57,193 nt of DNA from Anaerolineales bacterium (GTDB taxonomy: Bacteria; Chloroflexota; Anaerolineae; Anaerolineales; Anaerolineaceae), in NCBI GenBank assembly GCA_020060485.1, contig JAGVAB010000143.1:1-57193 (forward strand). The letters are read 5' to 3'. Below are positions 1-9,425 of the stretch, one piece after another; position 1 is the stretch's first letter, and every line of letters starts with the position of its first letter. Made by a program: the position numbers and the translations under genes. The notes under the pieces are model-generated. The model worked only from the letters and a program-made list of their open reading frames with translations, was not told the origin of the DNA and made no database searches.

Positions 1-101
1 CTATGAGATGATTGTTGCTGTCTGGTTCACCGGAATTTTGCGCTGACAAGGACACAGGTTTCTCCTGGCTGTTTCACTGTTCTTTCTTTCTGCATGGAAG
101 A

Positions 102-129
102 TTTAGTAAAAATCAATTCCTGATATAAT
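102..129 (+). promoter_or_regulatory. Putative sigma-A promoter of the nucleoside phosphorylase gene
   Basis: A perfect -10 box TATAAT lies at 124-129. The best -35 match, TTTAGT at 102-107, is weak and 16 bases upstream. Transcription would start near 136, about 70 bases before the start codon at 205. Nothing else recognisable is seen in bases 1-101. Confidence 0.4.
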
Positions 130-204
130 GTTAAGAAATCCCCTGAGACATCCGCATAAGATCAGGAGAATGCGGGAATTTCAAAGATCTAATGGAGGCT
201 TTTC

Positions 205-1041
<837 letters not shown>

Positions 1042-1101
1042 CATTGCGCATCAGGATGGAGACAAAAACCATTTTCAATGGTTGGGTGATTGCTGTCAGT
1101 T

Positions 1102-1773
1102 ATGGGTGATTTGATTCGTTTTTTTGTAGATTATGAGGTCTGGATCTACGCCTTGCTTGGTTTGCTGGGTGGGATCTATATTCGCAAGCTCCTGTTGAAT
1201 TGGCAAGAGTGGCGCTCGGCTATCTTTGGTCTGGAACGCGAAGGTGCGCAGAGCCGTCTGCTGATGGCGGTCACTGTGCTGGTGTTGCTGCTGGTCACTG
1301 CCGGGGCGGAGTTTTTTGTGGTGTCCTTTGTGGCGCCGGCTTATCCGATGACATCCATGATGCCAACCCCGACGATCGACCTGGTGGCCACACCCACCGC
1401 TACCTTACCGCCCGGAACAGTGGCCGAGCTGGTGGTACCCACCGTCTCGGCGGATATTTCGGCCGGATGCGTTCCTGATGTGCTGGAGTGGACTTCGCCT
1501 GTGGCAGGTGAGCAGATCAGCGGTACGATTGAATTGAAGGGCACAGTCAATGTGCTTAACCTGGGTTTTTACAAGTATGAGTTCACTGCGCTGGGCCAGG
1601 AGAATTGGCAGATCATTGCGGCGGGGAATGTCAAGAAGGTCAACGAATTACTGGGTGTCTGGAATACCGGGGAGCGCACCCCCGGAGATTATTTGCTGCG
1701 TTTGGTGGTAACCGACAATGAGAACAATGCTCTGGCGCCGTGCATCATTCCGGTGCAGGTGATGGCTCCATGA
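1102..1773 (+). CDS. Membrane-anchored protein with extracytoplasmic Ig-like domain, function unknown
   Basis: I do not recognise a named family. From the ATG at 1102 the product has 223 residues; a TTG at 1090 would add four. Two hydrophobic segments (about 11-30 and 52-76) flank a short basic loop. A Pro/Thr-rich linker (about 80-115) then leads to a C-terminal beta-rich domain of about 100 residues containing WTSPVAGEQISG and GDYLLRLVVTD, which resembles an Ig- or fibronectin-like module. The two cysteines of this outer part, one near its start and one near its end, could form a disulfide. It is followed 12 bases later by an acetyltransferase gene, so the two are probably cotranscribed. 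Topology suggests the folded domain lies outside the membrane. Function cannot be assigned. Confidence 0.75.
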   Translation: MGDLIRFFVDYEVWIYALLGLLGGIYIRKLLLNWQEWRSAIFGLEREGAQSRLLMAVTVLVLLLVTAGAEFFVVSFVAPAYPMTSMMPTPTIDLVATPTATLPPGTVAELVVPTVSADISAGCVPDVLEWTSPVAGEQISGTIELKGTVNVLNLGFYKYEFTALGQENWQIIAAGNVKKVNELLGVWNTGERTPGDYLLRLVVTDNENNALAPCIIPVQVMAP

Positions 1774-1785
1774 GACGGGGGTGGC

Positions 1786-2325
1786 ATGCCTGAGATCGAG
1801 ATCCGCCCTGTTCTGCCGGCAGACTTGTCCGTTCTGGCTGCGCTGGATCACAGCTGTGAAGCGGAATACGTCTGGCAGATGGAACGTCAGTTTGAGGAAG
1901 GTCAGATGAGCTTTTCCTTTCGCCAAGTGCGGCTGCCGCGCAAGGTGATGGTGGATTACCCGCGCCCGGTGGAGCTTTTGCAGCAGGAGCGGTTTGAGCG
2001 ACTGGCAGTGCTGGTGGCAGTGATGGGTGGCAGGCCGGTGGGGTATGTGCGTCTTAAAGATGATGTCCTGCCCGGTGCTGCCTGGCTGAGCGATCTGGTG
2101 GTGGATACCCTGGCGCGCCGCAAAGGGATTGGCACGGCGCTGGTGCTGGCCGGGCAGCAATGGGCGGTGCAGCACCGCCTGCGGCGCATGATCCTGGAGA
2201 TGTCCTCCAAGAACCATCCGGCAACCAGCCTGGCTGCCAGGCTGGGTTATGAATTTTGCGGGTATCACGATCATTACTATACCAGCCAGCACATTGCCAT
2301 CTTTTTTGCCCAGTTTCTGCGATGA
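1786..2325 (+). CDS. GNAT family N-acetyltransferase
   Basis: A 179-residue single-domain GNAT protein. The acetyl-CoA pyrophosphate-binding loop is RRKGIG (111-116), preceded by the beta-4 strand segment LSDLVVDTLA and followed by a C-terminal NHPATSLAARLGYE segment, which is the usual family pattern. The substrate is not predictable: members acetylate small amines, protein N-termini or antibiotics. It starts 12 bases after the membrane protein gene and is likely cotranscribed with it. Two further GNAT genes lie in the window (34890-35744 and 52203-53036) but are not close copies of this one. Confidence 0.85.
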   Translation: MPEIEIRPVLPADLSVLAALDHSCEAEYVWQMERQFEEGQMSFSFRQVRLPRKVMVDYPRPVELLQQERFERLAVLVAVMGGRPVGYVRLKDDVLPGAAWLSDLVVDTLARRKGIGTALVLAGQQWAVQHRLRRMILEMSSKNHPATSLAARLGYEFCGYHDHYYTSQHIAIFFAQFLR

Positions 2326-2368
2326 TTTTTTTGTTGGATGTTTTGAATGAAAGAATTTGTGTTTGCCT

Positions 2369-4276
2369 ATGCTAAGCGCATTTGAAAACGAAACCCTGGC
2401 ATTGCTGCGCACTTTCAGCCAGATCCTGACGGCTGGCATTTCGATCACGGCGTTTTCGCTGTTGATCTATGCCTTGACCTTCAACCTGCGTAACCGGGTG
2501 GCGCGCACGTTTGCCCTGATCCTGCTGGCTCTGGTGGTGATCTATTCGGCAGATGCTGTGGGCAGCACCGCCATGAATGCCCGGAGCATTTCCTTCTGGC
2601 TGTATCTTCACTGGTTGGGCATCATCCTGCTGCCGGCCGCTTATCTGCATTTCTCGGCAGAGGTTCTGGCAACCACGGGTTCGCCCTTGCGCGGGCTGCG
2701 CTTGTGGCTGGTGCGCGCCGGGTATCTCATTTCGATCTTGTTTTTGGCCTGGTTCGTCTTTGGCAAAGCCATTGGCGATGTGATCTACGATCAACCGCCC
2801 GCCCCATATTTTGCACCAACTTTGTTCACCTATCTGTTTACCGTGTATTATTCGGTGTGTGTGATGGTGGCTTTGTACTTTTTTGGGCGGGCTTATAACC
2901 GCGCCACCACAAGCGCCAGCCGGCGGCGGATGGGATATCTCATTTTTGGCGCCCTGGCCCCGGCCCTGGAATCCTTTCCTTATTTGCTGTACAGTTCAGT
3001 TTTTGCCGCCCGGCACGTAGTTCTGTTCTGGACGCTTTCGGTGTTCAGCAGTTTGCTGGCGGGCGCTTTGTTGATCGTGATGGCCTACGCGGTAGCTTTC
3101 TTTGGCGTTCCCTGGCCCGACCGGGTGGTGAAGTCGCGCCTGTTCAAGTGGATCATGCGCGGTCCGGTCACCGCCAGCCTGACTCTGGCAGTGACCACCC
3201 TCATCCGCCGGTTGGGGGCGGCTTTTGGCAGCGAGTATACGGCATTTGTGCCGATCGCCATGGCGGCGATGGTGTTGGTCTGTGAACACCTGATCACCCT
3301 GTTTTCTCCGATCTGGGAAAGGTGGTTGTTCTACGGCAAGGACAGGCGCACCATCGACTTGCTGCAACACCTGGAAGAACGTTTATTAACCGAGAATGAT
3401 CTGGATCAATTCCTTGAGATGATCCTGGGGGCAGTATGTGATCAACTGCAGGCCCCTGGCGCTTATGTGGCTGCCCTAGATGCTGGCGGCATGACCCTGG
3501 CTTTAACAGTTGGCAAGGTGGAGATGCAGGAAAGCGGTGTGCCGCATGAACTGGCGGCGCTGGTATTCGAAAACGAGAGCCTGCCGAGCGTGTTCCAGTG
3601 GGGTTCCGATTATCTGGTGCCCTTGTTCAATGGCGAGAAAGAAAATGGCCGCCGGGATTTGCTGGGCTTGTTGGGAATTGCCGGGGTGGGGGAGCAGAAA
3701 TTATCTGAAGAACAATCCCGCACACTGGGGGTTTTGGTGGAGCGGGCTTCGCTGGCTCTGCGAGACCGCCGGGCACAGGAAATGGTGTTTGATTCGCTGC
3801 AAATGCTGGCGCCTGAGGTGGATCTGATCCAGCGCATGCGGGCAGCCGGCCGCTATGATAGCCAGACTTTGCTCAGTGATGAGGGCATGCCAGACGACAG
3901 CATGGCGCAGTGGGTCAAGGATGCTCTTACCCATTATTGGGGCGGTCCAAAATTGACTGAAAGCCCGTTGATGCGTTTGGAAGTGGTGCAGGATGCCTTG
4001 CTGGTGCATGATGGTAACGAGATCAATGCCTTGAGATCCATCTTACTCAAGGCGATCGAGCGGGTGCGGCCGGAAGGCGAACGCCGGTTCACCGCCGAGT
4101 GGATCCTTTACAACATCCTGCAAATGAAATTTCTGGAAGGAAAAAAAGCCAGGGATGTCGCCAGCCGCCTGGCTGTCTCGGAGGCAGACCTGTACCGCAA
4201 GCAACGCGTGGCGATTGAAGAGGTCTCCAAGGCGATCGTTGAAATGGAAACACAGGTGCAAAACCACCACGAATGA
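2369..4276 (+). CDS. Polytopic membrane protein with GAF-like sensor region and no kinase domain
   Basis: The product has 635 residues from the ATG at 2369; a TTG at 2357 is an alternative. About eight hydrophobic segments fill the first 330 residues and resemble the N-terminal 7TM-type sensor region of some histidine kinases. Residues about 335-465 read as a GAF-like domain (LLTENDLDQFLEMILGAVCD at its start). No H-box, N-box or G-box of a kinase, no GGDEF and no phosphatase motif is visible. The C-terminal 70 residues are helical and include a possible helix-turn-helix (ARDVASRLAVSEADLY). It could sense a membrane or redox signal and pass it to a partner protein; this is inference. Conserved-hypothetical status is the safest description. 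Confidence 0.7.
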   Translation: MLSAFENETLALLRTFSQILTAGISITAFSLLIYALTFNLRNRVARTFALILLALVVIYSADAVGSTAMNARSISFWLYLHWLGIILLPAAYLHFSAEVLATTGSPLRGLRLWLVRAGYLISILFLAWFVFGKAIGDVIYDQPPAPYFAPTLFTYLFTVYYSVCVMVALYFFGRAYNRATTSASRRRMGYLIFGALAPALESFPYLLYSSVFAARHVVLFWTLSVFSSLLAGALLIVMAYAVAFFGVPWPDRVVKSRLFKWIMRGPVTASLTLAVTTLIRRLGAAFGSEYTAFVPIAMAAMVLVCEHLITLFSPIWERWLFYGKDRRTIDLLQHLEERLLTENDLDQFLEMILGAVCDQLQAPGAYVAALDAGGMTLALTVGKVEMQESGVPHELAALVFENESLPSVFQWGSDYLVPLFNGEKENGRRDLLGLLGIAGVGEQKLSEEQSRTLGVLVERASLALRDRRAQEMVFDSLQMLAPEVDLIQRMRAAGRYDSQTLLSDEGMPDDSMAQWVKDALTHYWGGPKLTESPLMRLEVVQDALLVHDGNEINALRSILLKAIERVRPEGERRFTAEWILYNILQMKFLEGKKARDVASRLAVSEADLYRKQRVAIEEVSKAIVEMETQVQNHHE

Positions 4277-4404
4277 AATTGGATGGAGCGTGCAAAAAAA
4301 TAGGTTCTTTGGGAATAACCGCGAAGCGCAAAAAACATCCCCATCAAATACCTTTTTCACGGCAGATCCCAGAGACCAAAGAATACTCACTTTTGTGAAT
4401 TCAG

Positions 4405-4433
4405 TTGTATGGTCAAGTTACTTGTTATATAAT
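4405..4433 (+). promoter_or_regulatory. Sigma-A type promoter of the S1-domain gene
   Basis: TTGTAT (4405-4410) and TATAAT (4428-4433) are separated by exactly 17 bases, which gives a good housekeeping promoter. The predicted start near 4440 leaves a leader of about 50 bases before the ATG at 4490. Confidence 0.65.
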
Positions 4434-4489
4434 ATGTACGGTATAAGGGGTTATTCGTTGTTTAGCGTTAGGGTTGGGGAGGTGAGTGC

Positions 4490-5458
4490 ATGTTACCGAA
4501 ATATGAGCTTTCGCGCCTGAAAGAGGAAGCTCCCGAGCTGGATGATGGCTGGTGGGCATCTGTGCTTGCGGATGAAGACGCTTATCTTGCTGAGAAAGAT
4601 GAGCTTCTTTTACCTGATGATCTGCCTTCAGCTTCCCAGTCCAAAGAAGAAAAGGGCACGGCCATTGATTGGGAGACAATCAAGGCCATTTATGACCGGG
4701 ATGAGATCCTCGTGTTGAAAGTGCATGCCTGCAATCGCGGCGGACTGCTGGTGCATGGCGAAAAAATCCAGGGATTTGTGCCTATTTCTCATTTGGTGGA
4801 TATGGTGAGCTGTGAAAATGAAAATACCCGCCGCCAGAAACTGGCCGATTATATCGGGTGCAGCTTGCAGCTTAAGATCATCGAATGCGAGCCGGAGATG
4901 GAGCGGGTCGTGCTCTCTGAACGGGCTGCGCTGGCCGGCGAAGGGCGGCGCAAGTACCTGTTTGAGTCATTGAAAGCTGGAGATGTGGTTAGTGGTGTGG
5001 TCACCAATATCACTGATTTTGGGGCTTTTATTGACCTGGGTGGTGTGGAAGGCCTGGTTCATGTTTCCGAAATTTCCTGGGGGCGTGTGCGTCACCCCGA
5101 AGATTTATTGAAGATTGGACAGCTAGTCAGCGCCATGGTGTTACAGGTGTCTGAAGAGAATGTGCGCGTGGCATTAAGCCTCAAACGCCTGTGTCCAAAT
5201 CCGTGGGAAGAATTACCTGAAAAATATCGGGCAGGTGATGAAGTCCCCGCAAAGGTCACGGTCATCAAGCGCTTTGGCGTTTTCGCCCGTCTTGAAGACG
5301 GGGTGGAAGGCCTGATCCATATCTCTTCCCTGGACATGGGATGTGACGAGCAGGAGCTGACCAAAATTTTCAATGAGGGGCAGGAGATCAAGGTGCGCAT
5401 TCTGCATATCGATTCGGGCCGGCGGCGATTGGGGTTGGGCCTGGTTGATTCTGAATGA
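4490..5458 (+). CDS. RNA-binding protein with three S1 domains (ribosomal protein S1-like)
   Basis: A 322-residue protein with an acidic N-terminal segment (1-60) and three S1 OB-fold repeats: about 68-145, with KVHACNRGGLLV; 163-232, with VTNITDFGAFIDLGGVEGLV; and 248-318, with VTVIKRFGVFARLEDGVEGL. The second and third have the aromatic RNA-binding positions of classical S1 repeats; the first is more divergent. S1 homologues bind mRNA at the ribosome. Three repeats is short compared with the six of proteobacterial S1 and fits the compact forms of many other phyla. The ATG at 4490 has GGGGAGGTGAG just upstream. Its own promoter precedes it, and ftsK follows after 34 bases, so the two may be cotranscribed. 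Confidence 0.85.
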   Translation: MLPKYELSRLKEEAPELDDGWWASVLADEDAYLAEKDELLLPDDLPSASQSKEEKGTAIDWETIKAIYDRDEILVLKVHACNRGGLLVHGEKIQGFVPISHLVDMVSCENENTRRQKLADYIGCSLQLKIIECEPEMERVVLSERAALAGEGRRKYLFESLKAGDVVSGVVTNITDFGAFIDLGGVEGLVHVSEISWGRVRHPEDLLKIGQLVSAMVLQVSEENVRVALSLKRLCPNPWEELPEKYRAGDEVPAKVTVIKRFGVFARLEDGVEGLIHISSLDMGCDEQELTKIFNEGQEIKVRILHIDSGRRRLGLGLVDSE

Positions 5459-5492
5459 TCTTCCCTAACAAAGAACTTCACCGGTCATTTCC

Positions 5493-7649
5493 ATGACAAA
5501 ATCAGGCGAACCAACTGAACAGCAACCGCACAAACCGTTGCAGTTGAGCCCTCAGATGCGGCGGTTCCTGCTGGATATTGTTGGCATCTTGACGCTTGTT
5601 TTAGGTGTGGTCACTGCGCTGGGTCTGCTGGGTTTGACCAGCGGCCGGTTGATCTCTCCCTGGGTGGAAAGCTTGCAAAGACTTTTGGGATGGGGTGCCT
5701 TTTTGGGGGTGATCTTTGTCCTCGCAGTGGGTGGGGTGGTGCTCTGGTCGCGGTTCACAGATTTTTCAGGGATGCGGCTGGGACGGGTGTTGCTGATCGA
5801 GTTTCTGGCCGTTTTTGGTCTGGCTTTTCTGGATGCTTTGGGAGACCACGATCTGGCAATTGCGGAAGCCGGGCAGAATGGCGGCCTGGTTGGCTGGGTG
5901 ATGAACAGCTTTATCCGTATGCTGGTTCCCGGGCCGTGGGATTTGCTGGTGTTGGGCATGCTGCTGGCCGTGCTGGTCTTTTTTGGTTTCGGGCTGCATC
6001 GTCTGGCGGCGCGGGCTATCGAGCGTTGGCTTTTCACACCACAACAAACATTTGGCAGGGACGAGGACGAGGCGGAGAGCGTCAATGAGGCGCCATCGCT
6101 TGAGGAAGATTTTGCCCCTTTGCCGGTTATTTCCGAAAACGAGAATTTGGATTCAGCGGAAGATAAACGCAGTGGAGGGCGGCTGCCGCCCCTGGACCTG
6201 CTGCTCAAGGATCAGCGGGTTGGCAAGGATGAAGGGGCCATTCACGCGACTGCCGGCTTGATCGAAAAGACCCTGCTTGACTTTGGCATCCCGGCGCGAG
6301 TGGTGGGGTACCGGGTTGGGCCGACCGTGACCCAGTTTGCGGTTGAACCGGGCTTTGTGGAGCGCATGAGCCCTGAAGGCGAACTCGTCCGCCAGAAGGT
6401 GCGTGTTTCGCAGATATCCACCCTGTCGCGTGATCTGGCGCTGGCCCTTTCTGCCGAACGACTGCGCATTGAAGCGCCTGTGCCGGGGCAGTCTTTTGTG
6501 GGCATTGAAGTGCCCAATGACCACAGCGCTTTGGTACGTTTGCGCTCACTGCAAGAATCGGCAGCTTTTCAGAGTTTGAACGAGCCGCTGGCCATTGCTT
6601 TGGGCCGGGACGTCTCCGGTCAGCCGGTTGTGGCCGATCTGGGCGGCATGCCGCATTTGTTGATCGCCGGTACCACTGGCTCTGGCAAGTCCGTATGCAT
6701 TGCTGCGCTGGCTCTGTGCCTGGCAATGAACAATTCCCCCGACGAACTGCGCTTGGCCCTGCTGGACCCCAAGATGGTGGAGTTGGTGCGTTTCAATGGT
6801 TTGCCGCACTTGCTGGGCAAAGTGGAGACCCAAACCGAGCGCATGCTGGCTGTTTTGCGCTGGGCGTTGACCGAGATGGATAATCGTTACCGCCTGCTGG
6901 AAGCCGCCCGTGCGAAAGACCTGGAGCGTTATAACCGCCAGATGCGGCGGCGCAACCGCCCGGAACTGCCGCGCATTGTGATCCTGATTGATGAGCTGGC
7001 CGACCTGATGATGACTGCACCGGATCAAACCGAACACAGCCTGGTGCGCCTGGCGCAGCTGGCGCGTGCCACCGGCATCCACCTGGTGGTGGCCACCCAG
7101 CGTCCCAGCACGGATGTGGTTACCGGCTTGATCAAGGCTAATTTCCCGGCTCGCCTGTCTTTCACGGTGGCTTCTTCGATCGATTCACGAGTGATTCTTG
7201 ATACGGTTGGCGCGGAAACTCTGCTTGGCAGAGGCGATATGTTGTATCAGGACCCTGAAGTGGGCAGCCCGATGCGGGCGCAGGGGGTGATGGTTACTGA
7301 CCTGGAAGTGGAGCGAGTGGTGGCTTTTTGGCAAAAGAACTGGCAAACGCCGCCTGAACCGGCTCCCTGGGAGGGACTGATCGAGGAAAGCCTGGACGGC
7401 CCGGATGCACTGCTGGACAAGGCAATCGAGATCGTGCGCCGCGATCAGCATGCCAGTGCTTCCATGCTGCAACGCAAACTGCGGGTGGGTTATCCGCGGG
7501 CGGCGCGGCTGATCGATGAGCTGGAAGAAATGGGCATCGTTGGCCCTTCACAGGGCGGCGGTAAAGAGCGAGATGTTTTGGTTCCGCCTGAAGATGTGTA
7601 CCAGGATGACGACGACCATGATGTTCATGTTCTGGATGAGGAAGAGTAA
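5493..7649 (+). CDS. ftsK: DNA translocase FtsK/SpoIIIE
   Basis: An ATP-driven double-stranded DNA pump that clears chromosome dimers and trapped DNA at the division septum. The 718 residues contain four or five N-terminal membrane spans (about 27-170), an acidic linker (185-225), the alpha domain (about 235-350), the RecA-like motor with Walker A GTTGSGKS (393-400) and Walker B ILIDELADL (497-505), the ATQRPS segment (534-539), and a C-terminal winged-helix gamma domain (about 635-690) that would read KOPS-like polar sequences. The very C-terminus is acidic (DDDDHD). The length is typical of Gram-positive type FtsK. No strong ribosome-binding site precedes the ATG at 5493, so translation may be coupled to the upstream S1 gene. 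Confidence 0.95.
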   Translation: MTKSGEPTEQQPHKPLQLSPQMRRFLLDIVGILTLVLGVVTALGLLGLTSGRLISPWVESLQRLLGWGAFLGVIFVLAVGGVVLWSRFTDFSGMRLGRVLLIEFLAVFGLAFLDALGDHDLAIAEAGQNGGLVGWVMNSFIRMLVPGPWDLLVLGMLLAVLVFFGFGLHRLAARAIERWLFTPQQTFGRDEDEAESVNEAPSLEEDFAPLPVISENENLDSAEDKRSGGRLPPLDLLLKDQRVGKDEGAIHATAGLIEKTLLDFGIPARVVGYRVGPTVTQFAVEPGFVERMSPEGELVRQKVRVSQISTLSRDLALALSAERLRIEAPVPGQSFVGIEVPNDHSALVRLRSLQESAAFQSLNEPLAIALGRDVSGQPVVADLGGMPHLLIAGTTGSGKSVCIAALALCLAMNNSPDELRLALLDPKMVELVRFNGLPHLLGKVETQTERMLAVLRWALTEMDNRYRLLEAARAKDLERYNRQMRRRNRPELPRIVILIDELADLMMTAPDQTEHSLVRLAQLARATGIHLVVATQRPSTDVVTGLIKANFPARLSFTVASSIDSRVILDTVGAETLLGRGDMLYQDPEVGSPMRAQGVMVTDLEVERVVAFWQKNWQTPPEPAPWEGLIEESLDGPDALLDKAIEIVRRDQHASASMLQRKLRVGYPRAARLIDELEEMGIVGPSQGGGKERDVLVPPEDVYQDDDDHDVHVLDEEE

Positions 7650-7672
7650 TAACTTCTGAAACCCGGTTTGCG

Positions 7673-7705
7673 ACTACTCGTGCCCCAAATGGAACGGGTA
7701 GTTTT
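7673..7705 (+). terminator. Probable intrinsic terminator of ftsK
   Basis: A nine-base-pair stem (ACTACTCGT with ACGGGTAGT, one G-T pair) encloses a 12-base loop and is followed by TTTT. It lies 23 bases after the ftsK stop. Confidence 0.5.
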
Positions 7706-7755
7706 GATTCAGGGGGACAATCGCAGTTGAAAAAACCGGGCTCAATTTGGTTTGC

Positions 7756-7784
7756 TTGACAGTTTGGCAGGGGTAAGATAGCAT
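7756..7784 (+). promoter_or_regulatory. Promoter of the phosphatidyltransferase gene
   Basis: A consensus -35 TTGACA (7756-7761) is followed after 17 bases by TAGCAT (7779-7784, four of six matches). The predicted start is near 7791, upstream of both candidate start codons of the next gene. Confidence 0.6.
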
Positions 7785-7856
7785 TGAATTGCCAATTTAC
7801 CCCCGGTTGAGGTGGTGATTATTCGCCAACCAAAGACTGGCTTCAGGAGCAGATCA

Positions 7857-8468
7857 GTGGAAAATGCAGTGAAGAAAGAACCTAAGAGTTTATCTGATAT
7901 CTTGCGTGAACAGTTGAAAGGTGTTCTGGATGCGGCGGCTGGTTTCCTGCTGAAATTGGGGTTTACTGCCAATTCTTTGACCATCCTGGGACTGGCGGGA
8001 CATGTTGTGGCAGCCTATCTGCTTTCTCAAGGGAAGTTTACCTGGGCAGGTGTCGTGCTGCTGCTGATGGTTCTGGCTGATGTGGTGGATGGCCCGATGG
8101 CCCGCATGCAGGGGAATGTGCAGCCTTTTGGAGCATTCCTTGACTCGGTGGCTGACCGCTATGCGGAGCTGGTGACCTTTGGCGGCATGCTGCTGTATTT
8201 TATCTCAACGGACAATTTTCTGGCCTGCGTGCTGGTGTATCTGGCAGTGATCGGTTCGCTGATGGTTTCCTATACCCGGGCGAAGGCTGAAACGATTGGC
8301 ATTCATGCCAAGAACGGGATCATGACCCGTTTGGAGCGTTACCTGGTGTTGATCCCTGCTTTGTTATTTAACTTCCCAGTGGTGGGGGTGGGTATCATTG
8401 CGGTCCTGGCGAACATCACCGCCGCGCAGCGCATCTTGCGCACCTGGCGGGATGGCCGCACGGCTTAA
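7857..8468 (+). CDS. CDP-alcohol phosphatidyltransferase (PgsA-like)
   Basis: An integral membrane enzyme that transfers a phosphatidyl group from CDP-diacylglycerol to an alcohol such as glycerol 3-phosphate or inositol phosphate. The family signature D-x2-DG-x2-AR-x8-G-x3-D-x3-D is fully present as DVVDGPMAR followed by GAFLDSVAD, with all four catalytic aspartates. About six hydrophobic spans follow the usual pattern. I place the start at the GTG at 7857 because AGGAG lies seven bases upstream; an in-frame GTG at 7812 would add 15 residues. The length of 203 residues fits phosphatidylglycerophosphate or phosphatidylinositol phosphate synthases, and the alcohol acceptor is not determined. 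It precedes lgt, which consumes phosphatidylglycerol, so a role in phosphatidylglycerol synthesis is plausible. Confidence 0.85.
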   Translation: MENAVKKEPKSLSDILREQLKGVLDAAAGFLLKLGFTANSLTILGLAGHVVAAYLLSQGKFTWAGVVLLLMVLADVVDGPMARMQGNVQPFGAFLDSVADRYAELVTFGGMLLYFISTDNFLACVLVYLAVIGSLMVSYTRAKAETIGIHAKNGIMTRLERYLVLIPALLFNFPVVGVGIIAVLANITAAQRILRTWRDGRTA

Positions 8469-8519
8469 TATCTTCATACAGACGACTTGTACGTCATCAT
8501 AGAAAGGGTTTCGTGATTC

Positions 8520-9350
8520 ATGCCTACCGGATTTAAAATTGGTCCTTTGGTTGTTCATTATTATGGTGTCATCATTATGCTGGGTGCCTTGGCGGCTGCC
8601 TGGCTGGCTGACCGTTTGTCAAAGAAGCGCGGCATGAAAGAGGATGTGGTCTGGGATGCCATGCCCTGGCTGTTGATTGCCGGTATTATTGGGGCACGCA
8701 TCTGGCATATTCTTACCCCGCCGGCTTCAATGGTGGCGATGGGTTTGACCACAAAATATTATTTAACCCATCCACTTGATATGCTGACTATCTGGAATGG
8801 CGGCTTGGGCATTCCAGGTGCCGTGATGGGCGGTGTGCTGGCACTCTTCTTTTATGCCCGGAAGCACAAGGTGGATTTTGCCGACTTTGTGGATGTGATT
8901 GCCCCCGGCCTGGTGCTGGCCCAGGCGATTGGCCGCTGGGGCAACTTCATTAATCAGGAACTATACGGCGCACCTTCCAGTCTGCCCTGGGCGATCACCA
9001 TTGATCCGGTGTATCGTTTGCCGGCATATGCGAATGTAGCCCGTTACCATCCGCTCTTTTTGTATGAATCACTCTTAAATTTGCTCAATATGGGTATTTT
9101 GTTGTGGGTGGGCGAACGTTACAAGCAGCATTTGAAGAAAGGCGATATCTTTCTGATGTATTTGGTGTTGTACCCTGTGGTGCGATTCTGCCTGGAGTTT
9201 TTGCGACTCGATCCTTCCAATGTGGGCGGGTTGAATGCCAACCAGACCGTGATGGCCGTCATCGCGGTGGTCAGCGCGACCGCATTGGTTTACCGGCATT
9301 GGAAAGCTGCGCCTGTAGCGGCAGGAGATGAAGACAAACCGGCTGCATAG
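8520..9350 (+). CDS. lgt: Prolipoprotein diacylglyceryl transferase
   Basis: Transfers diacylglyceryl from phosphatidylglycerol to the lipobox cysteine of prolipoproteins in the cytoplasmic membrane. The 276-residue product has about seven spans, the HYYGVIIMLG N-terminal segment (14-23), GGLGIPGAVMGG in the middle, and the family signature GRWGNFINQELYG (about 140-152) with the essential arginine and asparagine. The C-terminal EFLRLDPSN segment is also typical. The start ATG at 8520 has no strong Shine-Dalgarno sequence. It lies 51 bases after the phosphatidyltransferase gene and is probably in one transcript with it. Confidence 0.95.
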   Translation: MPTGFKIGPLVVHYYGVIIMLGALAAAWLADRLSKKRGMKEDVVWDAMPWLLIAGIIGARIWHILTPPASMVAMGLTTKYYLTHPLDMLTIWNGGLGIPGAVMGGVLALFFYARKHKVDFADFVDVIAPGLVLAQAIGRWGNFINQELYGAPSSLPWAITIDPVYRLPAYANVARYHPLFLYESLLNLLNMGILLWVGERYKQHLKKGDIFLMYLVLYPVVRFCLEFLRLDPSNVGGLNANQTVMAVIAVVSATALVYRHWKAAPVAAGDEDKPAA

Positions 9351-9425
9351 AAAGAGCTGGCAGGGACTGTTTACAGGTTGTGTTCCGCGGTGCGCTGCCC
9401 GGACAATGGTTGAAAGAGGTTAAGA

